Below are positions 36,034 through 45,499 of a stretch of DNA of 64,000 nucleotides, piece after piece. Below the pieces are notes generated by a model. The model was given only the letters and a program-made list of their open reading frames with translations, did no database searches and was not told where the DNA came from. Made by a program: the position numbers and the translations under genes. Every line of letters begins with the position of its first letter. Within the stretch, counting starts at the first letter, position 1. Origin of the DNA: Algoriphagus aquaeductus (GTDB lineage: Bacteria; Bacteroidota; Bacteroidia; Cytophagales; Cyclobacteriaceae); NCBI RefSeq assembly GCF_003253485.1, contig NZ_QKTX01000001.1:408799-472798 (forward strand). The letters run 5' to 3'.

Positions 36034-39000
36034 ATGAGACAAACTTTACTCAGGCTATGGATGCTGAGTTGGGTTCTGATCTTTGGGATTCATCAAGTCC
36101 AAAGTCAGACCACCATTGCATCTTGGAACTTTGCCTCTGAGCCAGGCAACCAAGCTTTTACTGCAGGCACAGGGAGTACTCTGGTAACTGCCTCAAATTT
36201 CACAAGAGGTTCAGATCTTACCGCCGCATTAGCAGGTGGATCCATCAATTCTTCGGGCTGGTTGGGTACCGGAAACCGGTATTATTCTTTTGGTTTTACA
36301 GTTGATGAGGGATTCGTGGCGGATTTGGCTACGCTAAGAATCGGTACTCGTTCTTCGGGAACTGGCCCAGCCAATCTTGCTTTGAGGTATAGCGGAGATG
36401 GATTCAGTACAGATTTGGCTACCTGGACTCAATCCGGAACGGCAGATAATTTTCAAAGTATTGACCTTTCTTCTTTGCCTAATATCTCCGGCAATGTGGA
36501 GTTTCGAATTGTTTCTACGTCCAATCTCTCCGCTAATGGGGGGACCCTCGCGGGTGGTGGTACATTTCGTGTCCTAAATTTTAATTCAGAAGGAGTTGCC
36601 TTGACGGCCACTGTGACGGGAGGATCCACTGATCCAGAACCAGAACCAGAACCAGATGCCCCATTGGCCTTCTGGGATTTCCAAGGAGCACCAGGTGATC
36701 AGGTTTCTACGGCAGGAACTGGCTCTACTCAAGTTTCAGCCTTGGATTTCAAAAGAGGTCCCGGCCTTACTGCCACGGCAGCCGGCAACTCCATCAGTAG
36801 TGCAAGCTGGAGTACAGATGCTACGCAGGATTATTTTTCTTTTGGTTTGTCGGTGGCGGATGGATTCCAAGCCGACTTAAGTAATCTGGTCATTGCTACC
36901 CGATCTTCAGGTACAGGTCCGGGCAATTTGGCCTTGAGATCCAGCTTGGATGGATTCATCGGAAATCTGGCGACTTGGACGCAGTCCGGAACCAATTTCA
37001 ACAATCAGATTCTCGATCTCTCTACGCTGACCGGGTTGACCGGTGAAGTGGAATTCCGAATTGTCATGCTCAATACTACTTCGGCAGGAGGTGGAACGGT
37101 CGGCTCTGGAGGTACTTTGAGAGTGACAAATTACCTGAGCGGAGGAGAAGCCCTGACGGTTCAGTTCAATGGAACCGTGACTCCTTTGGTCCCCAAAGTT
37201 TTGGTGAATTACAATTTTGCTGGTGAGCCTGGAAGTCAGGCATCTACTTCCGCCAATGTAGTGGAATCAGGTCTAACTGCTTCGGTATTTACCCGAGGTT
37301 CTGGAATCTCTCCAAATGCAGGAACTAATTCTATCAATTCCAGTGGTTGGGATGCGGGTGAAAACAGATATTATACATTTGGTTTCACAGTTGCTTCGGG
37401 TAAGTTGGTGGATTTGACCACACTTGAATTTGGCAGCTTTTCTTCCGGAACAGGTCCGGCAAATTTTGCCCTGCGATACAACAAGGATGGATTCTCCTCG
37501 GATTTGGCTACTTGGACGAATACAAGTACCAGAATCGACCGTGTGATCGATTTGTCTTCTTTGAAAAACCTTTCCGGAGAAGTGGAATTCAGAATCGTTA
37601 TCACCAGTCAAACCAATGTTAATGGGGGAACGATTGCTTCAACAGGAACTTCCCGAATCACCAATTTCTTCCCGGCTAACTTAGGAGCCTCAATTAATGG
37701 CTTTATTAAAAACGGATCTGGCATAGCAGTTCCCGCCTTGACGCTGGATCCTACTTCGCTGGCGTTTGGTGATGTAAGGTTGAATCAGGATAATCCGGTA
37801 CTGACTTATCAATTGTCGGGTACCAATCTGACTGCTCCGGTATCGATATCCGTCGCTGCACCATTCAGCATTTCCAAAGACGGAGTGCTCTTTGCCAATG
37901 AGCTTCAGGTTACTGCCGTTGAATTGACTTCTCCTATTACCCTTTATGTGGGAGTTTCGAATGCTTCTTTGGGCAGTTTCTCAGGAAATGTCGTTCACCA
38001 GACCTCTGGCTCATCTCCGGTCTTGTTACCGGTAACCGCCCGGGTGTTTGATCCATTTACCTACGTTGAAAACTTCAACAACTCCTGTCCGGCTGGATTG
38101 CCAACTGGCTGGTCTGCTGTGAGTTTGGCAGGGGCACAGATATGGGCATGTACTACTTTTGGTCGTGCAGGAACCAGCCCAACCGCAAGTGCGGCCAGTG
38201 GCTTGCAGATCAATGGATTTGCAGGAGGCGCCCAACTCAATGAAGATTGGCTGATCACTCCTGCATTTGATTTGACAGACTATGATTTCCCGCTTCTTTC
38301 TTTCTGGAGCCGAGTGGCCTTTACCGGACCAAGATTGAAGCTCCTATTGTCTACCGATTACGTGTCCGGAGATCCAAATTCAGCCACCTGGGTTGAATTG
38401 GATGATCGTTTTGCAGATGCGGATGTTTGGACTTTCTCCCAAGAGCTAGATCTATCTGCTTATAAAACATCGGGAGTCCGTCTTGCATTTGTCTACACTT
38501 CTTCACCTGAAGCCAATGCGGCACGATGGACCTTGGATGATTTTAGTCTGATCAATTCGGAAACTCCTCCGGCACCTTTCCTGAGAACCAATATCGGTAA
38601 TGTGGATTACTTCCACTTTGGAATCACTCCTGTGGGAACGGTGGCTTCCACCATCAAGACTTTCACCGTGAAAGTGGACAATGCTACTGATCCATTGAAA
38701 ATAGTAGGAGGGGATGGTTTTGAGTTTTCTAAAAACGGAACAGATTTTCTTCCGGAACTGATTTTCTCCCCAGAAGAGGCGGCTTTGCTTTCCACGGTTT
38801 CGGTGAGATTCAATCCGGGTTCGGAGGGGGCTTTCAGCAGTCCGATCAGATTGGAAACAGGAAGTATTTCCCTCAGAAGGGGATACCTGACTGGAGCTAC
38901 CTTGGAGCGAAGTGAAACCTTGGATGTTGTCACCTGGAATATCGAATGGTTTGGTTCTCCGACCAATGGTCCATCCGATCTCAACAGACAATTGACTAAC

Positions 39001-40527
39001 GTGAAGGCCATCATCGAGGACTTGGATGCTGATATTTATGCTTTCCAGGAGATTACATCCCTTTCCAGATTCACGGCATTGGTAGAGGCATTGGGAGGAA
39101 AATACGGAATGGCGGTGTCCCCGGCTGTGTCTGCTCCCGGCGAGTTTACCGAGGAAGCCCAAAAGCTGACTTTCCTTTTCAAAACTGCCACCATCGATAC
39201 CTTGGAGACGAAGGTGCTGTTGAAAGGTGTGACACCGGAAATGCTCGTAGGCTATCCATCCTCTCCTGATCGTTTCTGGGCCAGCGGAAGGTTGCCTTAT
39301 TTGATGAGGGCAAAAGCCAAAATCGGTGGAGTAGAGCAAAAGATCAACCTGATCAATGTGCATACCCGATCAAATGGCGGTGGAGAAAGTGCGGCTAATC
39401 CTCGATATGCCATGAGGAGATATGATGTCGGTGTGCTTAAGGACACCCTGGATGCCCAATTCGCAGAAGTTCCTTTCATTCTTTTGGGTGATTACAATGA
39501 TGACTTGGATGAAACCGTTGCTGATCAAAATGCGGCTACGGTGGGTACCTCCGAAACATCATTTATCCGGTATATCAATGATGCCGAAGGGTATATTCCT
39601 GTGACTTTGAACCTGAGCAATGCCGGCTTGAGAACATTTATCACTTTCGAGAATGTGATTGACCATTTCATCATTTCCAATGAAATGGAAGACCTTTGGG
39701 TCAAAAATTCCGAGCGTGTAGTTGCTCCATTTGATGTGGTGCCTACTTATCAGGGGACCACTTCAGACCATTTGCCTGTGGAGACGAGATTCAGAGTTTT
39801 CTGCGACATCGAGTCCGCGCAAATCGTAGGAACCAGCTTGGTTTGTGGCGCAGAAGATACTATCAATTTGACACTGATTGGTGGCCAGTTTGAAGAAGTT
39901 TTGGGATGGGAAATTTCCCTTGATCAAGGTGAGACTTGGACCCTGATAGATGGCAGTACCAATCAAACTGCTTTGGAGTATACCGGTCTTACCGGCAAAG
40001 GGCTCTTTAGGGCTATTCTTGATTCCAAGCTCTGTACCTTGCCTTCAGCGTCTTTTGAGGTTACTGTTTCGCAACTCCCTGTTCCTGTGATCTATTTTGC
40101 TAATGGATTGCTGACCACCATCGAAGGTAATTATACCTACAAGTGGTTTAAGAATGGACAATTACTATCCACTTCTTCTCAAAATAGTATCCGAATCAAT
40201 GGGGCAGCGAATTACTCAGTGACCATTGTGGATGAATTTGGCTGCGAGTCTTCTTCCCAATCCTATCGATTCCCAAGCCAATTGGCAGGTCCGGAAATAA
40301 AGGTATTCCCTAATCCTGCCTCTAATTTGGTGACCATTACCGCCAAAAGAGGTGAGGGTATGATCAGAGTCCAATTGATGACCAGTATGGGTATGCTGAT
40401 TCAGGAGGAATTGACATCTGAAGGGTTTGCCCAGTTTGATGTCACCTCATTGGCTAAGGGAACCTATTTGGTGGTCGTCACTGACCGAGTAGGAGCTGTG
40501 ACCGTACAGCGATTGATAGTCAATTAA
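36034..40527 (+). CDS. secreted multidomain endonuclease/exonuclease/phosphatase-fold protein with T9SS sorting domain
   Basis: This 1497-residue protein begins with a signal peptide (MRQTLLRLWMLSWVLIFG...VQSQ). Three tandem repeats of about 155 residues follow (near residues 27-195, 208-380, 385-545), each starting like ASWNFASEPGNQ and containing SSGTGPANLALR and VEFRIV. Repeats 1 and 2 are joined by a PEPEPEP linker. A beta-sandwich with LAFGDVRLNQDNPVLTYQLSG and an anchor J-type domain (NEDWLITPAFDLTDYDFPLLSFW) come next. The catalytic domain shows VVTWNIEWFGS, DIYAFQEI, ILLGDYNDDLDE and TSDHLPVETRF. The C-terminal sorting domain, EIKVFPNPASNLVTI...LAKGTYLVVV, sends it through type IX secretion. 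It probably hydrolyses extracellular nucleic acids or phosphodiesters. The start at 36034 places the signal peptide first. Confidence 0.93.
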   Translation: MRQTLLRLWMLSWVLIFGIHQVQSQTTIASWNFASEPGNQAFTAGTGSTLVTASNFTRGSDLTAALAGGSINSSGWLGTGNRYYSFGFTVDEGFVADLATLRIGTRSSGTGPANLALRYSGDGFSTDLATWTQSGTADNFQSIDLSSLPNISGNVEFRIVSTSNLSANGGTLAGGGTFRVLNFNSEGVALTATVTGGSTDPEPEPEPDAPLAFWDFQGAPGDQVSTAGTGSTQVSALDFKRGPGLTATAAGNSISSASWSTDATQDYFSFGLSVADGFQADLSNLVIATRSSGTGPGNLALRSSLDGFIGNLATWTQSGTNFNNQILDLSTLTGLTGEVEFRIVMLNTTSAGGGTVGSGGTLRVTNYLSGGEALTVQFNGTVTPLVPKVLVNYNFAGEPGSQASTSANVVESGLTASVFTRGSGISPNAGTNSINSSGWDAGENRYYTFGFTVASGKLVDLTTLEFGSFSSGTGPANFALRYNKDGFSSDLATWTNTSTRIDRVIDLSSLKNLSGEVEFRIVITSQTNVNGGTIASTGTSRITNFFPANLGASINGFIKNGSGIAVPALTLDPTSLAFGDVRLNQDNPVLTYQLSGTNLTAPVSISVAAPFSISKDGVLFANELQVTAVELTSPITLYVGVSNASLGSFSGNVVHQTSGSSPVLLPVTARVFDPFTYVENFNNSCPAGLPTGWSAVSLAGAQIWACTTFGRAGTSPTASAASGLQINGFAGGAQLNEDWLITPAFDLTDYDFPLLSFWSRVAFTGPRLKLLLSTDYVSGDPNSATWVELDDRFADADVWTFSQELDLSAYKTSGVRLAFVYTSSPEANAARWTLDDFSLINSETPPAPFLRTNIGNVDYFHFGITPVGTVASTIKTFTVKVDNATDPLKIVGGDGFEFSKNGTDFLPELIFSPEEAALLSTVSVRFNPGSEGAFSSPIRLETGSISLRRGYLTGATLERSETLDVVTWNIEWFGSPTNGPSDLNRQLTNVKAIIEDLDADIYAFQEITSLSRFTALVEALGGKYGMAVSPAVSAPGEFTEEAQKLTFLFKTATIDTLETKVLLKGVTPEMLVGYPSSPDRFWASGRLPYLMRAKAKIGGVEQKINLINVHTRSNGGGESAANPRYAMRRYDVGVLKDTLDAQFAEVPFILLGDYNDDLDETVADQNAATVGTSETSFIRYINDAEGYIPVTLNLSNAGLRTFITFENVIDHFIISNEMEDLWVKNSERVVAPFDVVPTYQGTTSDHLPVETRFRVFCDIESAQIVGTSLVCGAEDTINLTLIGGQFEEVLGWEISLDQGETWTLIDGSTNQTALEYTGLTGKGLFRAILDSKLCTLPSASFEVTVSQLPVPVIYFANGLLTTIEGNYTYKWFKNGQLLSTSSQNSIRINGAANYSVTIVDEFGCESSSQSYRFPSQLAGPEIKVFPNPASNLVTITAKRGEGMIRVQLMTSMGMLIQEELTSEGFAQFDVTSLAKGTYLVVVTDRVGAVTVQRLIVN

Positions 40528-40544
40528 CCGATTGATTTTCTTTC

Positions 40545-40577
40545 AAAGCCATCCCGGAATACTGGGATGGCTTTTTT
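40545..40577 (+). terminator. terminator of the large secreted nuclease gene
   Basis: AAAGCCATCCC pairs perfectly with GGGATGGCTTT around an 8-base loop and is followed by a T run. It lies 18 bp after the stop. Confidence 0.92.
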
Positions 40578-40669
40578 GTTTTGGATAGGATGTGGCAAGA
40601 GTAAGTTTTACTTGGCTAGTTTATGGATCAATCTTTCAAAAAGCCGGATATTCGGCCATTCACTAGGCT

Positions 40670-41164
40670 ATGAATCCTGAAATATCTTTCCGTAAAGCCC
40701 AAAAAGAGGATAATGATTCTCTTTGGCAACTGATCCAACCTATCATCCGAAAAGGAGGAACTTACGTCTTTGACCCACAAATCAGTGAGGAGTCCATGAT
40801 GGAGTATTGGCTCAATTCTGATAAAAAGACCTTTGTTGCCGAATCGGATGGGGAAATTTTGGGGACTTTTTATATCAAGCCCAACCAGCCTGACCTCGGA
40901 AATCATGTCTGCAATGCGGGATTCATGGTTTCTCAAAAAGCCTCCGGAAAAGGACTTGGAAAAGCAATGGGGAAATTTGCTTTGGAAGAAGCCAGACGTT
41001 TGGGCTATTTGGGGATGCAGTTCAACTTTGTAATCAAAACCAATGAAAACGCAGTGAAGCTTTGGAAATCCCTGGGATTTGAGGTTATTGGTGAAATTCC
41101 CGAGGCTTACCGGCATCCACAATTGGGCTTAGTGCCGGCTTTGATTATGTACCAAAAGCTTTGA
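40670..41164 (+). CDS. GNAT family N-acetyltransferase
   Basis: This 164-residue GNAT protein has NAGFMVSQKASGKGLGKAMGKFALEEARRLGY as the acetyl-CoA binding strand, loop and helix (Q/KxxGxG), and VIKTNENAVKLWKSLGFEVIGEIPEAYRHP as the second half. The closing EVIGEIPEAYRHP is common in amino-group acetyltransferases of the phosphinothricin/Ard1-like type, but the substrate is unknown. The stop is 29 bp upstream of the metallophosphoesterase start. Confidence 0.9.
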   Translation: MNPEISFRKAQKEDNDSLWQLIQPIIRKGGTYVFDPQISEESMMEYWLNSDKKTFVAESDGEILGTFYIKPNQPDLGNHVCNAGFMVSQKASGKGLGKAMGKFALEEARRLGYLGMQFNFVIKTNENAVKLWKSLGFEVIGEIPEAYRHPQLGLVPALIMYQKL

Positions 41165-41193
41165 TTCTTGCGAATTTGAAAACTAATCATGCG

Positions 41194-42171
41194 ATGACAT
41201 TTGAATCCAACTCCAGAAGGAATTTTCTAAAAACCGCCTCAGTTTCGGTTTTTTCCATGGCATTGCCGGAGTCCATTATTTCTCTTTTTTCAACAAACCA
41301 AAAGGCAGTTTCTTTAGGTTTAATCACAGATCTGCATGTGGATATCATTCATGATGCGGAAATTCGGCTTACCACTTTTTTGGAAGAAATGAAAAGTGAG
41401 AAAGTGGACGCACTCGTTCAGTTGGGGGATTTTGCCATCCCCAAACCAGAAAATCTGCATTTTATCAAATCCTTCAATCAAGCTCATCAGCATACCTTTC
41501 ATGTTCTTGGCAATCACGACATGGATGAGGGATTTAGCGGAGAGGATGTGGTAGAGACTTATGGCATGCGAGGCAGATATTATTCCACTGAGGTGGATGG
41601 AATTCAGATCCTAGTCCTCGATGGCAATGAATCCGGATCTCCAAACTACAAATCAGGGTATCATTCTTATATTGGTCCTGAGCAACAGGCTTGGTTGAGA
41701 GGAGAGTTGGCCAAGGCAGAAAAGCCGGTTTTGATTGTCTCGCATCAACCCATTGCAGGGATTTACACCATTGACAACGCGCAACAAATTCAGGCATTGC
41801 TCAGCGAGTTTTCCGGTAAAATCCTACTTGCCATCAATGGTCATGCGCATGTGGATCAGTATGTTTTGGTCGGTGGAGTGAATTACCTTCATATCAATTC
41901 AGCCTCTTACTATTGGGTGGGAGAGAAGTTGGCTCATTTGAGCTTGCCGGAGGAGGTCCATACTCAATTTCCTTCTTTGCAGTTTACCTGTCCGTATTCT
42001 GCTCCTTTGTTTGGAATTTTGACGATTGATCCTGAGCAAAAGATGATTTCCCTGAAAGGAAAAAAGGCCCAATGGATCGGGCCTTCTCCTTTAGAGTTGG
42101 GGTATTCGATTGTTTCTCCCGAGATGCAGCAGCGACATGTGCTGCCACAGATTTCAGATCGGGAGATTTGA
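41194..42171 (+). CDS. metallophosphoesterase with twin-arginine signal
   Basis: This 325-residue calcineurin-like phosphoesterase has its metal-binding motifs in order: LITDLHVDI, LVQLGDFAIP, LGNHDMDEG, LIVSHQPIAG and INGHAHVD. The N-terminus NSRRNFLKTASVSVFSMALP is a twin-arginine export signal, so the folded metal enzyme is probably sent to the periplasm. The ATG at 41194 is chosen because it brings the RR motif near the start. The stop codon directly touches the stop of the convergent serine hydrolase. Confidence 0.92.
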   Translation: MTFESNSRRNFLKTASVSVFSMALPESIISLFSTNQKAVSLGLITDLHVDIIHDAEIRLTTFLEEMKSEKVDALVQLGDFAIPKPENLHFIKSFNQAHQHTFHVLGNHDMDEGFSGEDVVETYGMRGRYYSTEVDGIQILVLDGNESGSPNYKSGYHSYIGPEQQAWLRGELAKAEKPVLIVSHQPIAGIYTIDNAQQIQALLSEFSGKILLAINGHAHVDQYVLVGGVNYLHINSASYYWVGEKLAHLSLPEEVHTQFPSLQFTCPYSAPLFGILTIDPEQKMISLKGKKAQWIGPSPLELGYSIVSPEMQQRHVLPQISDREI

Positions 42172-43392
42172 TTATTTCCTAGGCAAGCTTTCTAAAATCA
42201 GCCGGACTAATTCAGCTTTGTCTCCGTTTGGAATCCAACGAGCCACGATCAAGAGATCATTTTCCTGATCTACATAGATCATGTTGGTGCCCGCGCCGAT
42301 ATGAAAAAAGGCGGTTTTGGGAGCGGAAGGCACTTCCTTCAAGTCATTGTTGAGGAAGTAATTCATAAACCCATAGCCCGGATTGGCCGATGTTGGAGTT
42401 CGGGATAGATCAATCCAGGATTTTGGGATCAATTGCTTTCCGTTCCAGTTGCCATTTCTCAGCGTGAGGTAGCCAAACCTAGCCTGATCCCAAGCGGAGA
42501 GCATCATGCCACCACCCCAGTGCGAACCGCCACTGACAGACTGGATGATCTGTCCATCGAGGTTGATGTAGGAGTTTTCATAGCCAGTCCATCTCCAAGT
42601 CGGGCTGGCCCCGATTGGATCCATGATTTTTTCTTTCAACACTACCGGAAGGGGCTTTCTCCACACATTCAACAGGGCCAAGGCAAGCACATTGACACGG
42701 GTGTCATTGTATTCGTAAACTGTTCCGGGCTCGTTTTGAGGTCGGGTACGTTTTTGTCTCACTCCTTCAGAAGGTCGGTCCCCCCAGTCGGGCTTTCCCC
42801 AAAGCGTTCCCTCCCAATCCGAGGTTTGTCTAAGCAAATGTTCCCAAGTGATCTTCCGGTTGTGCTCGGTGCCGAATAGTTCAAAAACATCCTCTTGATC
42901 TAAATGATCGGCTTTGTTCATCATCAATCGGTATGGATCGTATGGGTAGATCGGTGCCATGTAGGGATACACCAGGTCCTTTTCTGACTTGATGAGACCT
43001 TCGGCTACAGCAAGTCCGGCAGTGGTGGAGAGAAAGCTTTTGGCCACGCTAAAGGTCAAATCAACTCTGGCTGGATCACCCCATTGACCGACTACATAGC
43101 CTTTGTAGATGATCAGGCCGGTTGCAGGTCCTCTTTCCTTCATCGGCCCAACTGGAAATCCAAAAGGTTCTCTGCCAAAAGCACTTTCGTAATGAGCCAT
43201 TTTTAGATTCGGATTTTCTTTGCTTTCGTGAGTTTCTGCAAACAGAATCGCTTCCTGAAGTTTGGATGGGTTCATTCCTAATTCCTGTGGACTTTTGGTT
43301 TCCCAATTATTTTTTTCGGGGAAATAGGTTTGGGCTTTGATTCCCGCAATCAATAGGAAGAAAGTCAGGCCGGTCAAAATGTACTTTTTCAT
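42172..43392 (-). CDS. serine hydrolase (class C beta-lactamase-related)
   Basis: This 406-residue exported protein has a signal peptide (MKKYILTGLTFFLLIAGIKAQ) and the beta-lactamase/PBP fold. The nucleophile motif is SVAK in LTFSVAKSFLSTTAGLAVAEG, the second motif YND is in YEYNDTRVNVLALAL, and HIGAGTNMIYVDQENDLLIVARW occupies the third motif region. Such enzymes act as esterases, amidases or D-aminopeptidases. In contrast to the relative at 4474-5604, the catalytic residues are present. The start at 43392 gives a clean signal peptide. Confidence 0.9.
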   Translation of the reverse strand: MKKYILTGLTFFLLIAGIKAQTYFPEKNNWETKSPQELGMNPSKLQEAILFAETHESKENPNLKMAHYESAFGREPFGFPVGPMKERGPATGLIIYKGYVVGQWGDPARVDLTFSVAKSFLSTTAGLAVAEGLIKSEKDLVYPYMAPIYPYDPYRLMMNKADHLDQEDVFELFGTEHNRKITWEHLLRQTSDWEGTLWGKPDWGDRPSEGVRQKRTRPQNEPGTVYEYNDTRVNVLALALLNVWRKPLPVVLKEKIMDPIGASPTWRWTGYENSYINLDGQIIQSVSGGSHWGGGMMLSAWDQARFGYLTLRNGNWNGKQLIPKSWIDLSRTPTSANPGYGFMNYFLNNDLKEVPSAPKTAFFHIGAGTNMIYVDQENDLLIVARWIPNGDKAELVRLILESLPRK

Positions 43393-43585
43393 GGTCTTAG
43401 CATTTGGTGCGATTTTACTACAATGGGGATTGAAATATTGACCATTCGTCAAATCTTTTTTCTATCCTACCCAAAAACAAAACTCTTTTGGAGAAAGATG
43501 GTTAACGACCTACCCAGCTACTATTTTCCTTCATTTTTGCAGGAAAAAAATGGCTTTTTTTATTTTCGCCTGATAGACTTAGCAA

Positions 43586-44833
43586 ATGGAAGAAAAGAAG
43601 ATTTACATCATAGGAGCCGGGCTTTCTGGCCTTGTGGCTGCACTTGAGCTCGAAAAAGCCGGGCTTTCCCCTGTCATTTTAGAAGCCTCGGATCGGGTAG
43701 GCGGGAGGATGAAGACCGATGAAATCGATGGTTTTCGATTGGATCATGGTTTTCAAGTGCTGAATACAGCCTATCCTGAAGCCAAAAAATACCTGGATCT
43801 TCATGCCCTGCAATTGAAGACTTTTGATCCCGGGGCAGTGATTTTTGATGGTAAGGACTCTTATGTGATTACTGATCCCCTGAGAAATCCGCTCAAAATT
43901 GTGGGCATGGCTTTTTCTAAAGTAGGGACCTTTTTGGATAAGGTAAAGATGTTTTCCCTTACTCAAGAATTGAAGAAAAAATCAAACGAGGAGATATTTG
44001 CCGAACCTTCCATTCCTACGCATCAGTACCTGAAGCAATACGGTTTTTCGGACCAAATCATTTCCAATTTCTTCAAACCTTTTTTCAGAGGGATTTTCCT
44101 GGAAAAGCACCTGAATACCAGCTCCAGAATGTTTGAGTTTGTGTTTAAGATGTTTTCTTTGGGACATGCGGCTGTGCCGGCAAGAGGCATGGGAGAGATA
44201 CCTGAGATGATCAAAAGACAATTGTCCACTACCCAGATTTACTTCAACTCCCCGGTCAGGTCGGTCGAGGGAACCCGGATCACCTTGGAAAACGGAGACC
44301 AACTGCCGGCGGATCGGGTGATCATCGCGGTTCAGCCGGATCGGATTATGAAGCAACTTCAGGGACAGTTTGCTCCTGCCAGAACGGTGGTGAATCTGTA
44401 TTTCTCCACTCAAAAGTCTTTTCTTGCCAGACCAATGATTGGTTTACTTCCTTCAGGTCAACTGGTTAATAATCTGGTGTTTATGGATGATGTTTCGGAG
44501 GCCTATTCCAGCAATGGGAGGTCACTTTTGTCGGTGACAGTTTTGGAGTCACACCTGACTGAAAAAGAATTGGTCAAGGCAGTGCAAGCAGAGTTGGAAT
44601 CTATTTCAGGGATAAAGGCAGAGTATTTCAAGCCTGTCAAGCAGTACCATATTTCGTATGCTTTACCCCATGTAGATGATATGAAATATAGCATTCCACA
44701 CACGGAGTGTAAGATCGTTGATCAGGTGTATTTGGCCGGTGACTACTTGCTCAATGGCTCAATCAATGCGGCGATGACTTCGGGTAGAACAGCAGCAGAA
44801 GCTGTGATCCATTCCTTTATGCCGACGCATTAA
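43586..44833 (+). CDS. FAD-dependent amine oxidase-type oxidoreductase
   Basis: This 415-residue flavoprotein has an N-terminal dinucleotide motif, YIIGAGLSGLVAALELEKAGLSPVILEASDRVGGRMKTDEIDGFRLDHGFQV. The body matches protoporphyrinogen oxidase/phytoene desaturase-like proteins (FKPFFRGIFLEKHLNTSSRMFEFVFKMF). The C-terminal FAD motif is VYLAGDYLLNGSINAAMTSGRTAAEAV. No carotenoid or haem genes are adjacent, so the substrate is unknown. It ends in a bidirectional terminator. Confidence 0.9.
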   Translation: MEEKKIYIIGAGLSGLVAALELEKAGLSPVILEASDRVGGRMKTDEIDGFRLDHGFQVLNTAYPEAKKYLDLHALQLKTFDPGAVIFDGKDSYVITDPLRNPLKIVGMAFSKVGTFLDKVKMFSLTQELKKKSNEEIFAEPSIPTHQYLKQYGFSDQIISNFFKPFFRGIFLEKHLNTSSRMFEFVFKMFSLGHAAVPARGMGEIPEMIKRQLSTTQIYFNSPVRSVEGTRITLENGDQLPADRVIIAVQPDRIMKQLQGQFAPARTVVNLYFSTQKSFLARPMIGLLPSGQLVNNLVFMDDVSEAYSSNGRSLLSVTVLESHLTEKELVKAVQAELESISGIKAEYFKPVKQYHISYALPHVDDMKYSIPHTECKIVDQVYLAGDYLLNGSINAAMTSGRTAAEAVIHSFMPTH

Positions 44834-44870
44834 ACCAAAAAGGAAGGCTCATCGCCTTCCTTTTTGGTTT
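44832..44870. terminator. bidirectional terminator between convergent genes
   Basis: A perfect 17-bp stem (44832-44848 and 44854-44870) around TCATC, with A- and T-rich outer ends. It overlaps the stop codons of both the FAD oxidoreductase gene and the thioesterase gene. Confidence 0.92.
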
Positions 44871-45394
44871 TACTTTTCATCCAGATTGAAAATGGATTTC
44901 AATTCCACTGCATCTTCGGGTTTCATCCGCTTGGCCAATACCAATCGTAGCTGACGCCTTCTGAGCGCTCCGTCATACAATTCCTTTTCTTCTTCTGTTT
45001 CTGCTATCACCTCGGGTACTTCGATCGGCTTGCCGTTTTGGTCCACCGCTACAAAGGTGAAAAATGCCCGGTGAGTCATGATTTTTTTGCTGGCAGGGAT
45101 ATCTTCTGCTGTCACTTCTATGAATACTTCCATGGAGGAATTAAATGCTCTAGTCACCTGAGATCGAAGCGTGACCACATTCCCCAAATTGATAGGCTGC
45201 TTGAATGAAATGCTATCTGCAGAGGCAGTGACTACGATGCGGTTGGAGTGTTTTTGTGCAGCGATAGCAGCTACAATGTCCATCCAATGCATCAAACGTC
45301 CACCCATAAGGTTATTCAATGTGTTGGTATCGTTGGGCAAAACCATCTCGGTCATGATGGTCTGAGATTCTTTTGCAAACTTTTGCTTCGCCAT
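44870..45394 (-). CDS. acyl-CoA thioesterase (hotdog fold)
   Basis: This 174-residue protein has a hotdog domain: MVLPNDTNTLNNLMGGRLMHWMDIVAAIAAQKH, which contains the catalytic Asn region and helix, followed by VVTASADSISFKQPINLGNVVTLRSQV. The C-terminal tail is charged. It hydrolyses acyl-CoA thioesters; chain preference is not evident. It is a single gene with a shared terminator. Confidence 0.92.
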   Translation of the reverse strand: MAKQKFAKESQTIMTEMVLPNDTNTLNNLMGGRLMHWMDIVAAIAAQKHSNRIVVTASADSISFKQPINLGNVVTLRSQVTRAFNSSMEVFIEVTAEDIPASKKIMTHRAFFTFVAVDQNGKPIEVPEVIAETEEEKELYDGALRRRQLRLVLAKRMKPEDAVELKSIFNLDEK

Positions 45395-45499
45395 AAAAAC
45401 TGATTTTGGACAAAAATAGAAATAAAATTTCTCTCAGTAGATTTTTCGAGATAAATGAAGAAATTAAATTCTGAAAAAATAGAAAAAACGTTAAATATC

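Noticed and set aside
36640-36660. PEPEPEP tandem codons as a possible slippage locus
   Set aside because: A short in-frame linker of this kind is common in secreted multidomain proteins and shows no frameshift consequence.
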